Positions 1 through 9,034 are shown, counted from the first letter of the stretch. The stretch: 64,000 bases of DNA from Algoriphagus aquimarinus (GCF_007997215.1 NZ_VORW01000001.1:558001-622000), one strand, 5' to 3'. Notes: generated by a model from the letters alone, not told the origin. A program made the numbers and translations.

Positions 1-629
1 GCATAATCTGCACCTACAGTACCTCTAGGCACAGCTTCTCCATCAGGAACTTTGGTTACATCATCGATGCCAAAAGTTCTGTAAGGAATACCCATTGAAG
101 ACGGATCATCAGAATATGGTCTTGCAAAATGGATCAACAATTCGTGATGAGCCAAAGCTCTCATGAATAACATCTCCCCTTTGTAAGCATTTCCCACTTC
201 AGCAGTCACTACCCCATCAGTTACAGCTATATCTAGGTTCTCCAAGATAATATTCAATCTGTTGATCATTCTGTAAAGAGAGATCCACATTCCTGAATTA
301 TTAGCAGAGTTAGGGCTGTACGAATTGTTGTACGTGATCTCATAGAAGGCCTGATCGTTATACATATCTTCACCTCTCATGTCACCCTGCTCTACGTTAG
401 CCGCTCCGAAAGGATAGCCTCGCTGTACAGCATTGCTATAAAATCCTCGCTGAGCTGACTCATACACACCTAAGACAGCTGATTCTATACGCGCACCAGT
501 AGTGAACGCTTCGGAATCAGGAATTAGATTAGCAGGTACTAACTCGGTCACCTCACATGCAGTGGTAAAGCCAAAAAGAGCCGCACCAGCTAGTGCCAAT
601 TTGATATTTTTTATTGCGAATTTTTTCAT
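1..629 (-). CDS. SusD/RagB-family outer-membrane lipoprotein, N-terminal part
   Basis: The gene starts at an ATG (627-629) and runs off the left edge, so about 209 N-terminal residues are visible. The protein opens with a basic, hydrophobic signal peptide ending in Thr-Thr-Ala-Cys, which fits a lipobox. It then has a SusD-like TPR start, with the stretch AYKGEMLFMRALAHHELL typical of the family (new helices, R-A/H-Y-type motif). SusD proteins sit on the cell surface as the lid of a SusC transporter and bind the substrate. The SusC partner lies 27 bp upstream in the same direction, so the two are co-transcribed. The substrate cannot be told from this fragment. Family assignment is firm. Confidence 0.9.
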   Translation of the reverse strand, partial: MKKFAIKNIKLALAGAALFGFTTACEVTELVPANLIPDSEAFTTGARIESAVLGVYESAQRGFYSNAVQRGYPFGAANVEQGDMRGEDMYNDQAFYEITYNNSYSPNSANNSGMWISLYRMINRLNIILENLDIAVTDGVVTAEVGNAYKGEMLFMRALAHHELLIHFARPYSDDPSSMGIPYRTFGIDDVTKVPDGEAVPRGTVGADY

Positions 630-656
630 AATAATTCTTCTTTTCGGTTTGAGTGA

Positions 657-3600
657 TTAGAAACCTACGCTAAGGCCGAGAGTATATGTACGTACGATCG
701 GAGCCACGTTCCAATCCACACCGAAGCTAAGCTGACCTGAGTAAGAGTTCGCTTCTGGATCCAAGCCAGTATAGCTTGTAAATGTGAACGGATTCTGAAC
801 TTGAGCAAAGAATCTAGCATTAGAAATAGATCCTTTGAAAGCAGATTGCAATGCAGCCGCAGGCACAGTGTAACCAAGTACAATGTTCTGGATTCTTACA
901 TAGTCACCTTTCTCTACAAATCTAGAGTTGGAAGCAGAGTTCTGCCACATGTTTTGATCCTGACCAGAGTAAAGCTTAGGAACGTCAGTTACCTGACCAC
1001 TTTCTGTCCATCTGTTAAGGATACTTGCTTGGTTGTTTGAGAAACCTTGACCTAAAAGACCTCTAAGAGATTCATTCATGATGTAATTTCCACCAGAAAA
1101 TCTTGTAAAGATTTCAGCATCGAAACCACCGAATTTGAAATTATTAGACCAGCCACCTTGCCATTTAGGTAAAGTGTTGCCCAAATACTCTTGAGTAGGT
1201 CCTGAAGCCGCAGTAGCCACATCTGCTGGATTAGCAGGATCATATTTTTTGAAACCAAGCTTTCCTTGCACCAAGTTGTACTGAACGATGTCCTCACCTG
1301 AGTAATACATTGGATTACCATTGGCTGGGTTAACACCCGCCCAAACGAAACCATATAGTTGAGCTACAGGATTTCCAACTTCTGTTTTGTTATATGTGCC
1401 TGTCAATGGGCTAATCAAATTAGTAACCTCATTTTTGATGAAGGTGATGTTGAAATCAGTATCCCATGAGAATTTACCTCTGTTGATCACATTAGAATAT
1501 ACTCTAAGTTCAAAACCAGTATTCTCCATCTTACCTACGTTTTGGTTGATACTGTTTCCTGGCACGCCCAAAGAAGGGGCTGTAGGAGCGTCGAGAATCA
1601 AACCATCCACATTGTTTTTGAAGTAATCCGCAGAAACAGTTACTCTTCCAATGGTCATATCTAGACCTAAGTTCAACTTTTTAGAAGTTTCCCACTGCAG
1701 ATCCTTATTAGCAATTCTATTGTAACCAATACCTGCACCTGCACCACCCAAAACAGGGCTATATCCACCATAAGCAGCAAAAGCATCAATTCCTGTGTTG
1801 CCTACTTCAGCGTATGACGCTCTTAATTTGAAATCAGAAATCAACTCAGAGTTGAAGAATGCCTCATCAGAGACTCTCCATCCCACAGATCCACCATAGA
1901 AAGTACCTCTTTGATTTTCTACTGCCAAATCGGAAATTCCGTCATTTCTCAAGGTAAATGAAGCCAAGTATTTGCCTTTGAAAGAATAGTTGAATCTACC
2001 GAAGTAAGAATCATAGCCTCTTTCTGTATAGCTACCGCCTGAGAACTGGTTGTTATAAGATCCTGAGATTAGGTTGTTTCTTCTGAAATAGTCATCTGAA
2101 ATATCAGTACCCTGACCACTAAATCCATAATATTTGGCGAATTGGTACTCCAAACCTGCTGTTACATTCAAATTATGATCTTCTCCAATCACAGTCTGGT
2201 AGTTCAATGTATTCTGCCAGTTCCACTGGAAAGCTGGGTTAGTAGCCATATAAACGCTACCGTTTGAACTTCTACCATCACCATGCCTCGCATCTAAGGA
2301 TTGGAAATCATCCGCCAATGTTAAATCAACACCGATTTGAGTTCTAGCTGTAAGTCCGTTTACAATGTCCACTTCTCCATAAGCATTCCCTATGATTCTG
2401 TGGGTACGGCTTCTATAAATGTTGTTTTGAATTACAAATCCAATGTTTGGAATGTTATTGTCAGGTCCAGCTAGGTTAGTTCCAAAACCAGTTGTAGCAC
2501 CATTTGTAGTGACATTAAAACCATCAAATTTTGTATTTGCTTCATCGTAGATAGGCACGTTTGGCAAAGCACGGGTTGCATTGTAGATCGCTCCTGAAAG
2601 TGAGTTAGCTCCATTGTTAAGACCCAAAATCTCAGTGTAAGAATAGGACATAGAAGTTCCTACTCTGATAGCTTTTGAAATGCTGTGGTCAACATTACCT
2701 CTGAATGAATATCTACTCAATTCATTTGGTTTCACAGGTGATTCCTGATCTGTATAGCCTAAAGAGAAGAAGTACTTAGTCGCCTCTGATCCACCACTGA
2801 TGGATAAGTTGTGCTGCTGTGTAAACCCTTTTCTAAAGATCAAATCTTGCCAATCTGTGTTTACTCCTGGGTTAGCCAATAGAGATTGATTCGCATTGGA
2901 TCTTTTTTCATTTGCTATCGTCACCCACTCGTCACCAGTAAGAAGGTCGAAAGTTTCCACAGCTTCATTGAAACCCATAGAAGTACTGTAGTTCACTTTA
3001 GCTTTGCCGGCAGCTCCTCTTTTGGTAGTGATCAAGATCACACCATTTGCAGCTCTAGAACCGTAAATCGCAGAAGCAGATCCATCTTTCAACACATCAA
3101 AAGATGCAATATCAGCAGGGTTGATATTACCCAATGGGTTAGCGTTATTCACTGCAGATCTATCTGAGCTTACCATTGGTACGCCATCAATCACAATCAG
3201 GGGACTAGCACTTGATGTAAGTGAGTTAACTCCTCTAATACGGATAATCGGAGCAGACCCCAAGATACCGCTTGGAGTAGTCACCTGAACACCTGGTGCT
3301 CTACCAGCAAGCTGGGATTCAAAGGAAGGTGTCACCAAATTCTCGATAGATTTGGCATCAATTGACGCTACCGAGCCTGTGATTTCTCTTCTTTCCTGAG
3401 TACCATAACCTACTACTACTACCTCGTTAAGAGTTTTGACATCCACATCCAATGATACATTAATAATGGAATTGGAACCGATTGGCATTTCCTTCGTCAG
3501 GTAGCCAACAAAACTGAATACTAGAGTCGAAGCATCAGCAGGAACAGCGATAGAATAACTTCCATCTAGATCTGTGATCACTCCTTGCGTAGTACCTTTC

Positions 3601-3734
3601 ACTACTACACTTGCTCCCGGTACGCCCTCTGGCTCTTCTGCCGAAGTGACCCTACCAGTAATCGTCTTGCTCTGCGCCAATACAGACGCCAGGGTCAGTA
3701 TCGTGAAAGCAAAGGCTAATAAAACTTTCTTCAT
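657..3734 (-). CDS. SusC/RagA-family TonB-linked outer-membrane receptor
   Basis: This 1025-residue protein has a signal peptide (about 1-20, ending ASVLAQ), then a carboxypeptidase-regulatory-like domain (about 24-100, GRVTSAEEPEGVPGASV). The linker carries VVVGYGTQERREITGSVA, the SusC-type plug start, followed by the plug with a characteristic LKDGSASAIYGSRAANGVI motif. The rest is a TonB-dependent beta barrel ending in an aromatic residue (VGF). It imports a glycan, peptide or other nutrient across the outer membrane using TonB energy, together with the SusD protein encoded just downstream. No glycoside hydrolase, sensor or anti-sigma gene is visible on the upstream side, so the substrate is unknown. 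I saw no convincing TAnnTTTG box in the first 150 bp upstream. Confidence 0.95.
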   Translation of the reverse strand: MKKVLLAFAFTILTLASVLAQSKTITGRVTSAEEPEGVPGASVVVKGTTQGVITDLDGSYSIAVPADASTLVFSFVGYLTKEMPIGSNSIINVSLDVDVKTLNEVVVVGYGTQERREITGSVASIDAKSIENLVTPSFESQLAGRAPGVQVTTPSGILGSAPIIRIRGVNSLTSSASPLIVIDGVPMVSSDRSAVNNANPLGNINPADIASFDVLKDGSASAIYGSRAANGVILITTKRGAAGKAKVNYSTSMGFNEAVETFDLLTGDEWVTIANEKRSNANQSLLANPGVNTDWQDLIFRKGFTQQHNLSISGGSEATKYFFSLGYTDQESPVKPNELSRYSFRGNVDHSISKAIRVGTSMSYSYTEILGLNNGANSLSGAIYNATRALPNVPIYDEANTKFDGFNVTTNGATTGFGTNLAGPDNNIPNIGFVIQNNIYRSRTHRIIGNAYGEVDIVNGLTARTQIGVDLTLADDFQSLDARHGDGRSSNGSVYMATNPAFQWNWQNTLNYQTVIGEDHNLNVTAGLEYQFAKYYGFSGQGTDISDDYFRRNNLISGSYNNQFSGGSYTERGYDSYFGRFNYSFKGKYLASFTLRNDGISDLAVENQRGTFYGGSVGWRVSDEAFFNSELISDFKLRASYAEVGNTGIDAFAAYGGYSPVLGGAGAGIGYNRIANKDLQWETSKKLNLGLDMTIGRVTVSADYFKNNVDGLILDAPTAPSLGVPGNSINQNVGKMENTGFELRVYSNVINRGKFSWDTDFNITFIKNEVTNLISPLTGTYNKTEVGNPVAQLYGFVWAGVNPANGNPMYYSGEDIVQYNLVQGKLGFKKYDPANPADVATAASGPTQEYLGNTLPKWQGGWSNNFKFGGFDAEIFTRFSGGNYIMNESLRGLLGQGFSNNQASILNRWTESGQVTDVPKLYSGQDQNMWQNSASNSRFVEKGDYVRIQNIVLGYTVPAAALQSAFKGSISNARFFAQVQNPFTFTSYTGLDPEANSYSGQLSFGVDWNVAPIVRTYTLGLSVGF

Positions 3735-4239
3735 AGGTTGAACATTTACGTTTAGTTATATTTTGCTCACAATATCAAGCGAAAGTTTGATATGAAAAAG
3801 AGCACAAAACCCACGAAATCAACCCAATGAAGTATATTATATCGAAAATTTGCCGATTTAAGTAAAACTCAATTTACTAATCCCCAATTTTTACGTTATT
3901 CAGATTTTTATTTCAAATTTTCGGTTTTTTATTTCAAAAAAATCTGGCATTTCCTGAAACAATTCTCATTTCAATCCTTTAGGACCTAAATCTTTAGAAG
4001 GGCGATTCCTTCTCGATAAATCTTTTACGACATTTAGCCAAATAATATTCTTTTAACCAATTAGTTTCAATCAAAATCCATATAATTATATGGAGCCAAA
4101 TTTGCTAAAGCAAATATTAAAAAAGAATATAATTTTGCTAAAAATTGTTTTTACCGAATTTTATAGTATTTTAAAAAAATCAAAAAAAATTGCACTTTTT
4201 TAACCAAAATCATCTTGGTACTCAATATCAGGATAAAAA
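3735..4239. other. 505-bp AT-rich spacer upstream of susC
   Basis: No convincing gene is present. The stretch is very AT-rich with many A and T tracts. A near-duplicated TTTTTATTTCAAA motif occurs at about 3905-3945. A perfect 18-nt palindrome lies at 4077-4094 and a small hairpin (ATTTGC/GCAAAT) at 4100-4115. It must carry the susC promoter and the 3' end of the 2H-phosphoesterase transcript, but neither a clear promoter nor a clear terminator could be identified. Confidence 0.6.
4077..4094. repeat. Perfect 18-nt palindrome in the susC upstream spacer
   Basis: The sequence TCCATATAATTATATGGA reads the same on both strands. It lies about 345 bp upstream of the susC start. It could be a dimer-type operator or just a by-product of the AT-rich composition; nothing here decides between these. 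Confidence 0.45.
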
Positions 4240-4785
4240 TCACCCTAGTTTAAACTTTTTATACAATTCCCACACACCTTCTGTCTTTTTCAAAAGGATA
4301 ACGTGAGCTACTACCAATTTTTGAGTGAGGTTCTTTTCAGACGAAAAATGAACAATATTCTGAAACTGAGATTTCTTCAAATCCTTGAAAGCTATAGTCA
4401 TATGAGGATGAAAATTTCGATCGCTAAGTTCATCTACCAGATTCAATTCCGTTTTACAAAATGTTTTTAAATCCCTTTGAAAATCATACAAATCTTGCCC
4501 GGCATCTACTCCTAGGTATACTACTCGCTCTCCAAAAGTTTTAACACCCCTTATGGTTACTGACATCGGCTCATAGGCGCCAATAAACCTGGTCAATAAC
4601 TCGGTCAACTTTTCCTCCTTTGCCTCATTATATCTAAAAGGCATTTTTAACGTAATATGGGCAGGGGATTTTAGTGCATACTTGGCTTGGTAGCGATCTC
4701 TGATTTCATTCTTCAGATTTGTGACCCGCTCTTGAAACTCACCCTCTGGTACGATCGCCAAAAAATACTTTTGCATCACTTTCAT
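4240..4785 (-). CDS. 2'-5' RNA ligase / 2H phosphoesterase family protein
   Basis: This 181-residue soluble protein has the two HxT motifs that define the 2H phosphoesterase fold: His43-Ile-Thr45 (AHITLKMPF) and His128-Met-Thr130 (HPHMTIAF). Such enzymes hydrolyse or form 2',3'-cyclic or 2'-5' phosphodiester bonds in RNA or nucleotides; the natural bacterial substrate is rarely known. Length is usual for the family. Two ATG codons are possible, 4785 and 4776, and the second (MQKYFLAIVP) fits homologous starts equally well. It stands alone, with a 216-bp spacer to the divergent stress-protein gene. Confidence 0.85.
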   Translation of the reverse strand: MKVMQKYFLAIVPEGEFQERVTNLKNEIRDRYQAKYALKSPAHITLKMPFRYNEAKEEKLTELLTRFIGAYEPMSVTIRGVKTFGERVVYLGVDAGQDLYDFQRDLKTFCKTELNLVDELSDRNFHPHMTIAFKDLKKSQFQNIVHFSSEKNLTQKLVVAHVILLKKTEGVWELYKKFKLG

Positions 4786-5001
4786 ATAATTCTAATTTTC
4801 CTTCAAAGGCCATATTGCCTATACCAAACTGGTTTCGGGAGAATCTCCCACTACCGATAATCATCCCTCCGTGTGTCGATTACTTGCTTGATTTCATCAG
4901 GCTAAATTACCTCGAAAAGGAATTCATGAGGCAAAAACAAAAAAAGTATTCGATAAACTGGATCAAAGCTTTAAATTAAGGGGAATAAACACCAAACAGC
5001 T

Positions 5002-5916
5002 ATGAAGTATTTTTATAAGGCCATGATTGGTCTTGATCTAACTGAGATGGATGATATCCTGATCAAAAAAACGATTGTGTACCTAAAATTCCTTGGGATA
5101 GATAAATGCTACTTTGTACATGTATCCAAGAATTTAGCTGTACCAGATGAGATCCTGAAAAACCATCCTGAATTACTCGCTCCGGGGGATGAATCCATAG
5201 AAGCATCAATTCAAGCGAAGCTTGATGAATATGATTTTCCTGAAAGTATGGATATCGAAGTTTTTGCGGAAGAAGGTGCACATCCTTTAGAGACACTCTT
5301 ACGATGGGCCAAAATCAAGGACGTTGATCTTATTATCATGGGCAGAAAAGAAAACCTGGAGGGAAATGGCTCTTTGGCCAAAGGAATAGCTAAAAAAGCT
5401 CCTTGCTCAGTATTGCTATTACAAGAAAGAAGACCTCCTGGACTACCAGAAAAAATCATGATTCCTTCAGATTTCTCTGACCATACAGATTTGATCTATG
5501 ATTTCGGTGAACGAATCTCTGAAGAATTGGGAGCAGAGCTTATTCCAGTGCATTTATACGAAGTACCACATGGCTATTCCAAAACTGGTAAGACGTTTGA
5601 AGAATTTGCTGAAATCATGAAGGATAATGCTCAACAAGACTTCAAGCGCTTTATCCAAAAGTTTAACCATAAAGAATTGAGCTGTCATTTCGTACTTAAT
5701 AATGGGGAAGGCCAAGGCAAAGCATTACTCGAAGAAGCCCAAATCCTCAATGCAGACATGATTTTGCTAGGCTCCCGTGGTAAAACCAAATCTGCCGCAA
5801 TTCTTTTGGGAAGCGTAGCTGAAAAACTCGTATTAGTAAATAATATATTACCAATGTTGATCTTCAAGAAAAAAGGTGAGACAATGGGATTCTTTGAAGC
5901 CTTGTTTAAAGTCTAG
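5002..5916 (+). CDS. Tandem universal stress protein (UspA family)
   Basis: The 304-residue protein contains two UspA-like domains in tandem (about 1-145 and 148-290). The C-terminal half has the nucleotide-binding pattern GSRG(9)GSVAEKLV near residues 253-272; the N-terminal half has a degenerate version (GRKENLEGNGSLAKG). Tandem Usp proteins bind ATP or AMP and are induced by starvation or other stress, but their molecular role is usually unclear. The gene stands alone. Its stop codon overlaps the stop of the convergent methyltransferase by 4 bp, and a Rho-independent terminator follows 38 bp downstream inside that neighbour. Confidence 0.88.
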   Translation: MKYFYKAMIGLDLTEMDDILIKKTIVYLKFLGIDKCYFVHVSKNLAVPDEILKNHPELLAPGDESIEASIQAKLDEYDFPESMDIEVFAEEGAHPLETLLRWAKIKDVDLIIMGRKENLEGNGSLAKGIAKKAPCSVLLLQERRPPGLPEKIMIPSDFSDHTDLIYDFGERISEELGAELIPVHLYEVPHGYSKTGKTFEEFAEIMKDNAQQDFKRFIQKFNHKELSCHFVLNNGEGQGKALLEEAQILNADMILLGSRGKTKSAAILLGSVAEKLVLVNNILPMLIFKKKGETMGFFEALFKV

Positions 5917-6617
5917 ACTGACTTACTTAGAAAAAAACAAACCTGATCCCCTTTGCCCTCCTGATTATATCGGAGGGCTTTTTTATCTAAAGCCACTAAT
6001 TCTTCCTTGGAAAAAACATCAGTTGCAGATTTCTGATGTAAAGCAAAACCCCTTTCATACAGCTCTGTACCCCAGAATTGAAAAGCCGTGGAATCAAATA
6101 GCACTTCATCAAGTTCAAATCCAATAGCTTTTGAAAGCTTTTCGAATCCATAAACAGAAGGGATAATCAAATGTCGCGGCGCGTCTAGCTGTACCCAGAG
6201 CTCTCGCTTCTCTTGCCATATGGCAGCATCAGCAACAGGAGTTCTTATTAAAAGCTTTCCCCCTGGATTAAGCTTATCAAAACAAGCCTGTAAGGTTTCC
6301 AAAGGATTTTCCATGTGCTCAAAGGCATGGTGCATCATGATCAAGTCAAAGGAAATTTCACTTTCTTCTATTGGCTGTTTCCAAAGGTGAAGATTTGAGT
6401 TGATTTCACTATCCTTTTCCATAAAAGGATCAAATCCATGTAAATCTGTATAACCTGAGGCATACAACTCATAAAGCAACTGCCCATTTCCACAGCCTAG
6501 ATCAGCTATTTTGGCATGAAAATCAGGAGATAATTTCTTCAGCCAATAGCCATAGATTGGCTCAAAAGCCTTCGACTTAGTCTTGAGAAACAAGTTCATT
6601 CGGGCCTGCTTGTACAC
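5913..6617 (-). CDS. Class I SAM-dependent methyltransferase (C-terminal part of a frameshifted gene)
   Basis: The visible frame gives 234 residues from a GTG at 6617; an ATG (MNLFLK) lies six codons later. It has a Rossmann methyltransferase core: motif I ADLGCGNGQLL (about 38-48), the acidic strand-2 end (GFDPF), and MMHHAFEHMENP as the post-II region. The open frame continues upstream of the GTG only a few codons. The 66 codons before it, in the neighbouring frame, encode a CxxC...CxxC zinc-binding module that normally precedes this methyltransferase type (see 6622-6822). The intact protein would be about 300 residues. Such proteins often modify sugars or lipids in surface-polysaccharide loci, which fits the sugar transferase next door. 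The end overlaps the stress-protein gene by 4 bp. Confidence 0.72.
   Translation of the reverse strand: MYKQARMNLFLKTKSKAFEPIYGYWLKKLSPDFHAKIADLGCGNGQLLYELYASGYTDLHGFDPFMEKDSEINSNLHLWKQPIEESEISFDLIMMHHAFEHMENPLETLQACFDKLNPGGKLLIRTPVADAAIWQEKRELWVQLDAPRHLIIPSVYGFEKLSKAIGFELDEVLFDSTAFQFWGTELYERGFALHQKSATDVFSKEELVALDKKALRYNQEGKGDQVCFFLSKSV
5955..5984 (+). terminator. Rho-independent terminator of the stress-protein gene, inside an opposing gene
   Basis: A perfect 7-bp stem GCCCTCC / GGAGGGC (5955-5961 and 5972-5978) with a 10-nt loop is followed directly by TTTTTT on the plus strand. It lies 38 bp after the stress-protein stop. On the minus strand the same bases are codons near the end of the methyltransferase (residues ALRYNQEG). 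Confidence 0.8.
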
Positions 6618-6621
6618 TCTC

Positions 6622-6822
6622 CTAGGAAAGCTTGTGTACTAATGGTAAAAATGAATAGTACTCTGAGTGCGAATAATAAGCAGCTAGATCAGAAGGTACT
6701 TCATCTAGTTGAATAGATTTACAACTTTCACATTCGGAATAGGCAAAACTGCCTCCCATCCCAAACATGCGTTCACTTCCTTGAAAAGGAATAAGACCAG
6801 AACTTCCACAAAATTTGCAAAC
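6622..6822 (-). pseudogene. Detached N-terminal zinc-finger module of the adjacent methyltransferase
   Basis: Reading the minus strand from 6822 gives VCKFCGSSGLIPF, later YSECESCKSIQL and then YYSHSEYYSFLP, ending at a TAG (6622-6624). The paired CxxC motifs followed by a tyrosine-rich YY..YYSF segment are the usual N-terminus of CxxC-containing class I methyltransferases in this phylum. The frame has no ATG, GTG or TTG at its start: a TAG (6823-6825) precedes the Val codon, which is 11 nt past the stop of the sugar transferase gene. At its end, a +1 shift at TCC-TAG would join it to the methyltransferase frame (…KLS-RRVYKQ…). The gene is therefore broken by at least one indel, or the sequence has errors here. 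Confidence 0.65.
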
Positions 6823-6832
6823 CTAAAGCAAA

Positions 6833-8203
6833 TTAATAGGCATTGTCACGGGTAAAAATCAGCTCGCGAACAGTCTTGATCATTATGCCCATATCAAATA
6901 AAAATGACCAGTTATTGATATAAAATGAGTCCAAACGAACTCTAGAGCGAATCTGAAACGGATTTTCTATTTCACCACGGTATCCACTCACCTGAGCAAG
7001 ACCAGTGATCCCCGGACGGATTTTGTGTCTGGAGTTATATTTTTCAATCTGTGTCTTGAAGGTTTGGTTCATAGGAATGGTATGAGGTCTAGGCCCGACC
7101 ACAGACATGTCACCAAACAATACATTAATAAATTGCGGCATTTCATCTAAGGATGAAGCTCGAAGAAATGCTCCAGTTCTAGTGACACGTGGATCATTTT
7201 TGGTTGCCTGTTTCACATCCGAATAATCATTGGGAGTCATGGAGCGAAACTTCAAACAATTGAAAATCTTATTATTCACTCCATTCCTCTGCTGTATAAA
7301 GAAAACAGGGCCTCTCGATTCTAATTTTATTAGAATCCCCACCAAAGGAATAAGCCAGGAAAGGATAAAGAGAATCACAAAACTTGCAAACAAAACATCA
7401 AACACTCTCTTAGCAAAGCTATTCAAGGCATTATCAAGTGGTATTTCATTTACATTGATAACAAAAAAGTCCCCATATCGCGAGAATGACAAATTCTTTT
7501 CGAGCTGTAAACTTCCACCAGGAATCATTTTCACCTTGATATAATTGTCATCAGCAAAGTCTATCACTTTTTTGACCAGTGCGGACTCCAAGTGTTCATG
7601 GATATATATAAGATCTAAATCCAACTCTCCAGCTTCTCTGAAAAAATCTACAATTCCCCCTCTAGTCTGATTACAATCTGCTTGATCATCATAATAACCT
7701 ATGAAATTGATCCCAAATTCTTTGCGGATTTTGAATACATCAGCGAGTAATGGACTTGTTCCACCCTTGCCCACGATAATGGCATTATGGTAATTATTGC
7801 CTTTGCTTCTATAATTTCGCAGCAGGATATGTACTCCGACACGGAACATTCCCATCAAAAGCAACATGCCGAGTCCTAATGACAGGACTGGGCTGACCTG
7901 CAAAGTCGGATTTCGGAATGGTAGCCAAACAATAGTAGTAGCGCAAACAAACCAAATCACAGTGATCAAAAGCCTAGTCAGCGTTTGCTCATATTCATCT
8001 GTACGCTCAATTTTGTAATCCTTTCTTAGTGCAGAGATCAAAAGCCACAAAACACTAAGTACTGAAATCGTACCCAACTCGTCGCCATCAAAAATCCCCA
8101 CAAACTGAAGAATTGAATTACAAATCAGCAATGCTAGCAAGGAAGCTAAAAAGTCGCTAGCCGAAAATACCCATGGAAAATACTTGTCAAATCTTCTCTT
8201 CAT
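6833..8203 (-). CDS. Undecaprenyl-phosphate sugar phosphotransferase (WcaJ/EpsL type)
   Basis: This 456-residue membrane enzyme has four N-terminal membrane segments (about 12-130), a CoA-binding-like Rossmann domain (about 140-250), a further helix (about 270-295) and a C-terminal bacterial sugar transferase domain. Recognisable motifs are KRVFDVLFAS, FNCLKFRSM, VVGPRPHTIPMN and RPGITGLAQVSGYRG. It moves a sugar-1-phosphate from a nucleotide sugar to undecaprenyl phosphate on the inner membrane, the first step in making exopolysaccharide, O-antigen or capsule repeat units. The damaged methyltransferase follows closely. No Wzx/Wzy genes are in the window, so this is a partial or outlying polysaccharide locus. 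Confidence 0.92.
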   Translation of the reverse strand: MKRRFDKYFPWVFSASDFLASLLALLICNSILQFVGIFDGDELGTISVLSVLWLLISALRKDYKIERTDEYEQTLTRLLITVIWFVCATTIVWLPFRNPTLQVSPVLSLGLGMLLLMGMFRVGVHILLRNYRSKGNNYHNAIIVGKGGTSPLLADVFKIRKEFGINFIGYYDDQADCNQTRGGIVDFFREAGELDLDLIYIHEHLESALVKKVIDFADDNYIKVKMIPGGSLQLEKNLSFSRYGDFFVINVNEIPLDNALNSFAKRVFDVLFASFVILFILSWLIPLVGILIKLESRGPVFFIQQRNGVNNKIFNCLKFRSMTPNDYSDVKQATKNDPRVTRTGAFLRASSLDEMPQFINVLFGDMSVVGPRPHTIPMNQTFKTQIEKYNSRHKIRPGITGLAQVSGYRGEIENPFQIRSRVRLDSFYINNWSFLFDMGIMIKTVRELIFTRDNAY

Positions 8204-8317
8204 AAAAATGCCACCTAAAAAAGGCTTTTTACCCTTCTAAAACCCAAATAGTTTATTTAGATACGCAATGAGATTCATTTCAGAGTCAAAATTAAGAAAA
8301 GAATCCTCAAGGCTGAT

Positions 8318-8325
8318 TACTTTTG
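8318..8325 (+). promoter_or_regulatory. Possible -7 promoter box upstream of the 8363 methyltransferase
   Basis: TACTTTTG matches the Bacteroidetes -7 consensus TAnnTTTG and lies 37 bp before the start codon. No TTTG is seen at the expected -33 distance, so this is weak. Confidence 0.3.
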
Positions 8326-8362
8326 TGTTTATTTAATAGCTAAAACGCTCCAAGGGCAACCC

Positions 8363-9034
8363 ATGAGTTTTATTTCAAATTTATTTTCACCTTCAAATAA
8401 TCCCAAGTCTTTGGGAGCCAAATTTAGAAACCAAAGACAAAAAGATTTTGAAGAATTATTTTTTCAGAATTTTTCAAAAAGCGAGCCAATTCGAATCTTA
8501 GATGTAGGAGGTGCCGCATATTTTTGGGACAATAGCAGCCTTCCTGCACTTCCCAATATTGAAATAGTTCTGCTGAATCTTCAAGAGGAAAAGATCTTAA
8601 ACCCAAAATTCAAATCTGTAGTAGGTGATGCTACGAATATGCCAGAATTTGAAGACAATAGCTTCGACCTCGTGTTTTCCAACTCGGTGATTGAGCATTT
8701 ATACACTTGGGAGAATCAGCGAAAAATGGCAAACGAGATTATACGTGTTGGCAAAAAGCATTTTATTCAAACGCCTAATCGATATTTCCCAGTCGAAGCA
8801 CATTATGCGATTCCTTTTGCCCAATACTTTCCTCCTAGTTTTCTTTACTTTTTACTTACAAAAACAAAACTAAGCAGGCTTCAAAAATGGGATCCTACAG
8901 CCGCTCAGCAGTACCTGGATGAAATTCGACTGCTAGACCAAACCGAAATGCAACTGCTTTTTCCTGGATCTAATATGTACCTGGAAAAATTTATGGGAAT
9001 GATCAAATCAATTTCTGCTCACAATTTGGCTTAA
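8363..9034 (+). CDS. Class I SAM-dependent methyltransferase
   Basis: The 223-residue protein has a Methyltransf_11-like core: motif I ILDVGGAAYFWD (about 45-56), VVGDATNMPEFEDNSFDLVFSNSVIEHL (motifs II and post-II, split as Asp-Ala then DLVFSNSVIEH) and a long C-terminal segment with aromatic clusters. The type usually methylates small molecules, sugars or lipids; the acceptor is unknown. It lies divergently from the sugar transferase gene with a 159-bp shared upstream region, so it may also act in polysaccharide synthesis. Its TAA overlaps the stop of the convergent ABC transporter by 4 bp. Confidence 0.82.
   Translation: MSFISNLFSPSNNPKSLGAKFRNQRQKDFEELFFQNFSKSEPIRILDVGGAAYFWDNSSLPALPNIEIVLLNLQEEKILNPKFKSVVGDATNMPEFEDNSFDLVFSNSVIEHLYTWENQRKMANEIIRVGKKHFIQTPNRYFPVEAHYAIPFAQYFPPSFLYFLLTKTKLSRLQKWDPTAAQQYLDEIRLLDQTEMQLLFPGSNMYLEKFMGMIKSISAHNLA

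Noticed and set aside
3735..3900. Promoter of susC
   Set aside because: No TAnnTTTG with a TTTG at the right spacing was found on the minus strand, so I did not mark one.
6622..6630. Programmed +1 frameshift at TCC-TAG as a real regulatory device
   Set aside because: The upstream module also lacks a start codon and the site lacks other known stimulators, so decay or sequence error is the simpler view. Kept as a finding only for checking.
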